Source of the DNA: Flavivirga jejuensis
Lineage (GTDB): Bacteria > Bacteroidota > Bacteroidia > Flavobacteriales > Flavobacteriaceae
Direction of reading: 5' to 3'
Length of the DNA stretch: 64,000 nucleotides
NCBI RefSeq assembly: GCF_030540765.1
Contig: NZ_JAUOEL010000007.1
Location: forward strand, 344,866-408,865
The position numbers and the translations under genes are program-made. Positions 54,001 to 63,000 of the stretch are shown piece by piece. Each line of letters starts with the position of its first letter. The first letter of the stretch is position 1. The notes beneath the pieces are model-generated. The model worked only from the letters and a program-made list of their open reading frames with translations. It ran no database searches and was not told the DNA's origin.

Positions 54001-57000
54001 TCTTGTAAACTAGTAACTACAATTTCATCATGATTGATAGATGCACACAGCGGAAGCGTATTTATATATAATCCAATCTTGTTTTCAGAGTTTTCCATAT
54101 CGGTGGGCCTACCAGAAACTGTAACGCCATAAACAACTTCTGTATTCCCTGTATATTTGGACAATAACAAAGCCCATACCCACTGCACAATAGTATTCAC
54201 TGTTACTCTATTCTTCTGGGCATACTCTTTTATTCCTTCCGTATAATTACTATCAAGTACAAGAAGTTTATTTTTGTATTCCCCAAGACCTTTGTTTCTA
54301 GATATGGAATCCTCGAAAAAAGGTAACAACGTTGGTGTTTCTAATTTCCCAAGATACTCCTTCCAAAACTTCTCTTCTTCATTAGGATTCTTAGCCCTTA
54401 TATATTTAATATAGTCTTCAAATAAGTCTTCTTCTATTTTTGGTAATTTTTCTCCTTTTGAAATTGTTTCATAAGCTATCATTAGTTCTCCCATCATCAT
54501 AGAAAGTGACCATCCATCCATTACAATATGGTGATGTGTAAACACCATTTTATAAACCTTCGAAGTCGATTTAATAATTGTAATTCGCATTAAAGGAGGC
54601 TTAGAAAATTCAAACCCCTTTTTTTTATCCATCTCTAAAAAAGAACTTAACAACACTTCTTGTTCTGATTCTTTATGCATATTATAGTCAAACTGCTCAA
54701 AAGGAAGCTTTACATCTTGATGTACTCGTTGAAGTGGAATACTAAACGCTCCATATATAAAAGCACTCCTTAGTATACTATGATTTTGAATCACATAATC
54801 CCAAGATTTTTTCATCGTTCCTGTATCAATCGGCTTAGAGAAATCTATCACTAATTGTTCTACATAAGCATTAGATTTTTCTGTAAAAACACCATGAAAC
54901 AACATTCCTTCCTGGAGAGGGCTCAATCTATACAATGGTGCAAAAGTTAGTTCTCCGTTTCTATCCTCTTCTACTAATGTCTCTGCATATACACTAAATT
55001 CATCATATCTTATTTCCTTTTGTAACCCATAATCGGAAGGCGTTAATTCACGTTGTTTTATATTTTTACAATGGGCAATTAATTGCTTAAGATTATCCAA
55101 ATAGCTTTCCGCTAATTTCTCTATGGTTTCTATCTCATATTCTTCTTTAGAAAAACTCCAGCCCATAATTAACTCACCTCCTGCAACAGAACTGTTAACT
55201 GCTAATTTTTCGTAAAATGGAACATCACCACCTATCTCTTCTCCTACGGACTCATCAGCTCGACCTATGGTATCACTGGCCTGTACTGTATTATCTAATT
55301 GTCCTAAATAATTAAATACAATATCCCAAGAAGTTCCTGATAATTGGTTTCTTATATCTTCCAAAGGGTGTAAATATCGCAAAGCTCCATACCCCATTCC
55401 TTTTTCAGGAATACACCTTAACTGCTCTTTTATAGATTTAATTAAATTTCCTAAAGTGATATCCTTTCCTACCTTTAATGAAACTGGATATAAGCTGGTA
55501 AACCATCCAACTGTGCGACTGATGTCTATTGTTTTAGAAACATACTCACGACCATGTCCTTCCATGCCTATATTTACGGTATCCTGATTTGTCCATTTGC
55601 TTATTGTAAGCACTAAACAACATAATAGAATATCATCGATTTCTGTCCCATAGCTTTGATGAACCTCTTTTAATAGTATAGCGGTGTATTCCGCATCCAG
55701 TTTTATAGAATAGTCTATTAGATCCTTATATCTTGTCCCTTCATTCTTCTTATCTACTGACAATGGTGTATATGCATTAATTGCATTCTTCCAATATGGT
55801 AATTGTGCCATTACAGATGTGTCAACAGCATATGCCTTCAAGGCTTCCCCCCACTCTCTATAGGAAGTCCCCTTTATTCCTAAATCTATTTTCTCCTCCT
55901 TATTAACAGCTTCTAAAATTCCATTAAAATCATCTAGGATAATACGCCACGATACACCATCTACTATCAAATGATGTGATACAATGAATAATCGATTCAT
56001 CATTTCATATTCTGGTGTTTTTATTAAAATCACCTTAAATATATCTCCTTTCTCCAGAGTTAATCCTTGTTGTCCTTCTGTACAAATTTCAGTTATCAAA
56101 GAAGCTATTTCCTCTTGATCTGCACTTTGTAGCTCTACAATCTCCAGAACACCTTCTTTAGAATCATAGTGTTGCTTCCACCCTGTCTCTTCTTCTACAT
56201 ACCTAAATCGCAAAGCATCATGATGACTCACCAAGGTTTTCACAGCTAGTTCTAAGGATGATTGTTTTATTTGCTTATTAATAGCAACAAAAATGGATTG
56301 ATTGAACTGTGCTGTTTGAGAGTATGCTTCTTCAAAATACCATTGTTGTATGGGCAATAAAATACTTTCCCCTGCCAATATTCCTTGCTCTCCTTTTATC
56401 TCATTTCCTTTTAACAGCGCTACTTCTGATAAAGCAGAAATAGTCTGATGCTCAAACAAATCTCTAGGTTGCAAATGATATCCATAACGTTTTAACCTAC
56501 TTACTACCTGAATTGTAATAATTGAATCACCTCCAAGATCAAAGAAGTTGTCGTGTATTCCTATCTCAGGAACCCCTAACAAATCCTTCCACACCTGCGC
56601 TAAATTTAACTCTACATCACTACTTGGAGCGACATACTTTTCTGATGATAGACTTGTTAATTCGAGATTAGGCAAGGCCTTTTTATCTATTTTACCATTG
56701 TGATTCAAAGGCATTGAGGATAATGACATCCATAATTTTGGAACCATATACTCTGGTAATTGCTTTCGTAATGCTTCCTGAAGGATTGTTTTATCAAATT
56801 CTCCTTTAGATACAACATATCCCACTAAACGCGGATGCCCCTCCGCATCTGTTCTTGCTAAAACACAACAACTACTCACCAATTTCACCGATGCTAATAC
56901 ACTCTCTATTTCTCCTAACTCGATACGATACCCCCGAATATTTACCTGAGTATCTTTCCTCCCTGAAAAAATAAGACTACCATCGGATAACCTATAACAC

Positions 57001-60000
57001 ATGTCCCCTGTTTTATACAAAATCTCTTCTGTATTAAATGGATTTGAGACAAACTGTTGCTTCGTTAATTCTGGTTTGTTCAGATACCCTTTTGCCAATC
57101 CTGATCCGCCTACAAAAAGCTCTCCTATGACACCTATTGGATTCAATTGCCGTGCAGCATTTAAAATATAAACCTGCCTGTTGGCTATAGGTTTCCCTAT
57201 TGGAATTGATGGCTCTAAAGCAGTTACCTTATGATAGCTAATACACACCGTACTCTCTGTAGGTCCATACGTATTATATACCGCCAAATCTTGATATATA
57301 TTCGAAATATATTCTGGCTTTAATACATCTCCTCCACTAATCAATGCTCGAATATAAAGTGAAAAATCTTCCTTGTGTGCATTCAGATATTGAACCAAAT
57401 ATGGATTAGTGCTCAAGATGGTTATTCTTTCTCTTTCGCAAACACGTAACAATTCTTCAAAATCATTGGTTTTTTCTACGACACAAAGACTTCCACCTTT
57501 TACTAGTATTGGAAAAATCTCTTCAATAGAAGTATCAAAAGAAAGACTCGATTGTTGTATGATTTTATCTTTCTCATTCAGTTCAAAATAATCACTAAAA
57601 GTCAAGGCATAATCATACAATGAATGATGACTAATCAAAACCCCTTTTGGATTACCTGTTGTTCCTGAAGTGTATATAACATATGCTAAATCTTCTGAAG
57701 ATACGTTTGACAACACCCTTTTTGGAGTATCTCGGACAATAGATTTCCAATCTACATCCAATACCACTATTTGCAACTCCTCTTTCTCTGAAAAAACCGA
57801 ACTAGTGCTGCTATTCGTAAGCACCATTTGAATTCCTGCATCCTCCAAAATGTAATCTATTCGTTCCTTCGGATAATTAGGGTCTATTGGAATATAAGTT
57901 TTACCTGCCTTTAATATCCCTAGAATACCAATAATCATTTCTATAGATTGCCCAATACAAATACCTATAAAAGCTGATTCCTCAGCTAGTATATAAGCTG
58001 CTAACTGATTAGATTTTTCATGTAATTCTGTGTATGTTACCGAATCCGTTCCAAAAATAACAGCTGTATTATCTGGAGTTTTATTCACCTGATCGTATAA
58101 CAAATCCAAAATAGTCTGATCTACCAGGTAAGAAGCTTTGTTGGTAGTATTAAAAGTATGCAATACTTGATGTTTCTCTTCCTCAACAAGCATCGGTAAT
58201 GCCCCAACCTCCATTTCAGGTGCCTTAGCAATGCCAAATAATAATTCTTTATAATGCATCAACATACGCTCTATAGTTTCCTTCTTAAATAAAGCAGTAC
58301 AATATTCTAGATTGAAAGAAATTTCAGTTTCACTATTCACAGCTGTTAATGTCATATCAAATTGAGCTGTAGTTTCCTCTAAGTCATAAGAGGATAATTC
58401 TAAGTCATCAACCACTCCTACTCCCAAATTATCAGCTTCTTCTTTTGTTTTAATCGTATTTTGTAATGTAAACATTGTTTGAAACAGAGGGGTTATACTT
58501 CTATCCCGTATCTCTACAACAGCATCAACAACCTTTTCAAAAGGAACCGCCTGATGATTATATGCATCCAAAGTAACTTGCTTAACCTGTTCCAACAGCT
58601 CTATAAACGATGGGGAATCACTCAAATCACTCCTCAATGCTAATGTATTTACAAAGAAACCTATGATACCTTCTGTTTCTTCCTGTGTCCTGTTAGCAAT
58701 TGGAGTCCCAACACATATATCATCTTGACCACTATATCTATGGAGTAACACTTTAAAAGTTGTCAGCAAAAGCATAAATAATGTGACCCCTTCTTTTTCA
58801 CATAATTCCTTTAGCAAAAGACTTAATTCTTTGCTCAATACCAAGAAATTATTTGCTCCTTCAGTATTTTGTATGGAAGGACGAGGATAGTCCATAGGTA
58901 AATATAATGGAGAAACGCTTTGCAATTTCTCTTTCCAATATAACAATTGCTCATCCAAGACATCCCCTTCTAAATACTTTCGTTGCCATAATGCATAATC
59001 GGCATATTGAATTGGAAGTTCTGGTAAGTCTGGCTGCTTCCCTTGGTTATACGCTTCGTATAATGCTGTAAATTCTTGTACCAAAATACTATTTGACCAC
59101 CCATCACTAGAGATATGATGAAAAACGCCAGCCATAACATATGTATTCTCCCCTAAATCGAATAATTTCATTCTAAACATATATTCTTTAGACAAGTCAA
59201 ATGGACGGGATATTTCCGCTTTCAAAAGCGCTTCTAATATTTGAGGGTTATCTAATTTAACAACATCAAGCTTCCAACCTTCTGAAGAAAGCACTTCCTG
59301 ATACCCTATCCCATCTTCTGTCTTAATAACTGTTCTAAGAACTTCATGCCTAGAAACAATTTCTTTAAAACAAGCCTCAAAAATTGTGACATTCAGTTTT
59401 CCCTTCAGGTTCATTATAATGGGCAAATTATAAGCAATACTTCCTTCCAATTTATCAATAAACCATAATCGTTCCTGACTAAAAGACAATGGAATTCTTC
59501 CAATTCGTTCTTCTTGTATTATTTTAGGTAATATGATCTGCTTTGTTTGATTCTCGATATGACTACTTAAATCAGCTATTTTGGGGTGGCTAAAAATACT
59601 TTTAATAGTAATTTCTAGTTCCATTTCCTTACGGATTTTAGAAACTAAACGAGTGGCTAATAAAGAATGACCTCCTAACTCAAAAAAGTTATCGTTAATA
59701 CCAATCTTATCCACACCCAATAATTCTTCCCAAATGAGCACTAATTTTTTCTCCTGATCATTTCTAGGAGCAATATATTCCACTTCTGACAGTTGAGATT
59801 TTTGAGGTTCAGGAAGCGTTCCTTTATCTACTTTACCATTACTTGTCAACGGCATCTCATCTAAGACAACCCATAATTGTGGAACCATGTACTCTGGCAA
59901 ACGCTCTTTTAAAAACGCTTGGGTTTTCTGCTTATCAAAATCATCGGTACTGACCACATAGCCTATCAAACGATTCATGCCTAGGTCATCTGCTCTAGCC

Positions 60001-63000
60001 AGAACACAACAACTCTTTATACCTTCTAATTCGGATAAAATATTCTCTATCTCTCCCAATTCTATACGATACCCCCGTATTTTTACCTGATCATCCTTAC
60101 GACCTAAAAACTCCAAAGTGCCATCTGGTAACCAGCGAGCGATATCTCCTGTACGATACATCCGATCTCCTGAAATAAAGGGATTTTCAACAAAAACCTC
60201 TTGAGTCAAAGCATCCTGATTCAGGTACCCTTTTGATACTCCTCCTCCACTAATACATATCTCTCCTGAAACACCTTTAGCCACCAAATTCTGAAATTCA
60301 TCTACAATATAGATCTGTGCTATATCTATGGGTTTTCCTATTGTAATTTGCTGCTCTGGTTCTGTTATCCTACTTACAGTAGACCATACCGTGCATTCTG
60401 TTGGACCATATTCATTGTAAATAGGAATATCTGGATATAATTCGAAGTGTCTGGATACAATACTACTACTTAAAGATTCGCCCCCTAGAATTACGCCTCT
60501 AAACACAGTATTATCCAAGACCTTTTCATCTAACAAAAATTGATAATATGTTGGTACACATAATAGCAAATCCATTTTTCCTTCTAATAACGATTTCATC
60601 GCCGAAGCATCATTAATCGATGTGCTTTCTGGAATAATCAATCGGCCACCTGTTAGTAACGTTCCTACAATCACTGATACAGAAGGATCAAACACAAAAG
60701 AAGGTAATAAAATCATTGATGTCACCTCTCCATAATAGGAAATTCTAGAAAAAGCTAAACTTTCCAAATTTCCATGAGAAACTGCTACCCCTTTAGGTGT
60801 TCCAGTCGAACCAGAGGTATAAATAACATAAGCTGTATCTTCTTTTTTAATCTGATTAGATACTAACTTTCCTGAAATAGCTTCTACAGCTCTCCAATCC
60901 TTATCCAATAAAAGACACGTTATTTCTAATTGATTTCCTAAATTAGTAATACTATCAGTACTACTAAGGACTAGTTGCATTGCTGTATCTTCTAGAATAT
61001 ACTTGATACGTTCTTCGGGATAATCTGGGGAAATAGGGACGTAGGCTCCTCCTGATTTTAAAATACCCAAAATACCGATAATCATTTCTAAAGAACGGTC
61101 AACACAAATCCCGACAAAAGTGTTTGGTGAAACATCTTGCTCTTGTAAATAAATTGCCAATTGATCCGTTCGTATATCTAATTCCTGATATGTTAAAGCA
61201 GTGTCTCCATAAACCAAAGCAATATCATCGGGTGTCAACCCGACTTGCTTTCGAAACATATCTAATACCGTGATTTCCTCTGGATAGACTACATTTTTAG
61301 GGTTCAGCTCATATAATAAATGCTTTTCCTCAACCTTAGTTATTATTGAAAGTTCATTTATTTTCAACTCAGCATTATTAACTATATTTCTTAACAACTC
61401 TCTATAATGAACTGCTAAACGGTGAATTGTCTCTTCTGTAAATAAATCAACACAATACGCTATACTAATTTCAAATCCTGAATCAACTTCTGATATTGCC
61501 AATGTGATATCAAAACTCGACACTTTTCGATCATAACCATACGATGATAACTGTACATCATCTAATGACATCTCTTTTTCATTCGATATCTTATCCTGAA
61601 ATACAAATAATACCTGAAATAATGGGCTGGTACTCATGTCTCGTGTTTCAACAACACGTTCTACGACCTTTTCAAAAGGAGCAAACTGATTCTCATAAGC
61701 CTGTAAAGTTGTTTCTTTTACCTGTTCTAAATAACTTAAAAAGGGTACTTCACTATGCACTGTACTACGCACTACCAATGTATTAACAAAAAAGCCTATC
61801 AAATCCTGAGTCTCCTGTTGGGTTCTGTTTGCTATTGGAGTTCCAACACTAATATCTTCTTGCCCACTATATTTAGATAATACAACCTTAAAAGCAGCCA
61901 ATAACATCATAAAAGTAGTTACTTCTTGCTCTTTACAGAGTTTCGATATACCATCTTGCAACTCTTTATTTAATGAAAAATTAAAATCTGCTCCTTTAGT
62001 ACTTTGAACAGAAGGCCTAGGGAAATCTGTAGGTAATACCAAAGGTGAAGTTCCTTTTAACTTCTTCGTCCAATATGTTAATTCATTTTCTAAAACAACA
62101 CCTTCTATATGCTCTCTTTGCCATAGCGCATAATCAGAATATTGTATTTTTAACGGCGGCAAATCTGTTACTTGTCCTTTTTTAAACCTATTATATAAGT
62201 GTACAAATTCATGTACTAAAATACCGTCTGACCATCCATCATTAGCAATATGATGAAATACTCCAGCTAATACATATGAGTTATTTTCCAAACAAAATAA
62301 ACACATTCGAAGCATATAATCTTTTGATAAATCAAAAGGACAAGAAAGATACGCCTCTAAACTTCTTGATATATTTTCGGAATTCTCCAGTGAGACCACT
62401 TCTATACCCCACCCTTCTGATGGAATTACCTCTTGATATCCAATACCATCATCAGACTGAATTACTGTTCGTAATACCTCATGTCTGGCAACTATCGTTC
62501 GAAAAGATTTTTCTAATATATTTTTATCTACTGCGCCTTCTAATCGTAAAACTATTGGCATATGATACTGAAGACTTCCTTCTAACTGATCTATAAACCA
62601 TAATCGTTCCTGACTAAAAGATAAAGGGATCTTTCCTGTTTTCTTCTGAAAAACAATTTCGGGTAAAGTGGTTCCCTTTTCTGTTTTTGAAATGAGGATT
62701 GTTAATTCTGAAATCGTACAATGTGTAAAAATGGTTCTAATCTGTACCTCCAAATTCATTTTCGTACGAATCATTGCTACTAGTCGGGTCGCTAATAAAG
62801 AATGCCCTCCCAATTCAAAGAAATTATCATGAACGCCTACTTGCTCTACTCCCAATAAATCCTGCCAGATCCTTACCAGTGCCTCTTCTATCTTAGTTGA
62901 TGCTGCTACATAACTCGCTGTGGATAAACTTGACATATCTGGATCGGGTAACGCCTTCTTATCAATCTTTCCATGAACCGTCAAAGGCAGCTCTTCTAAA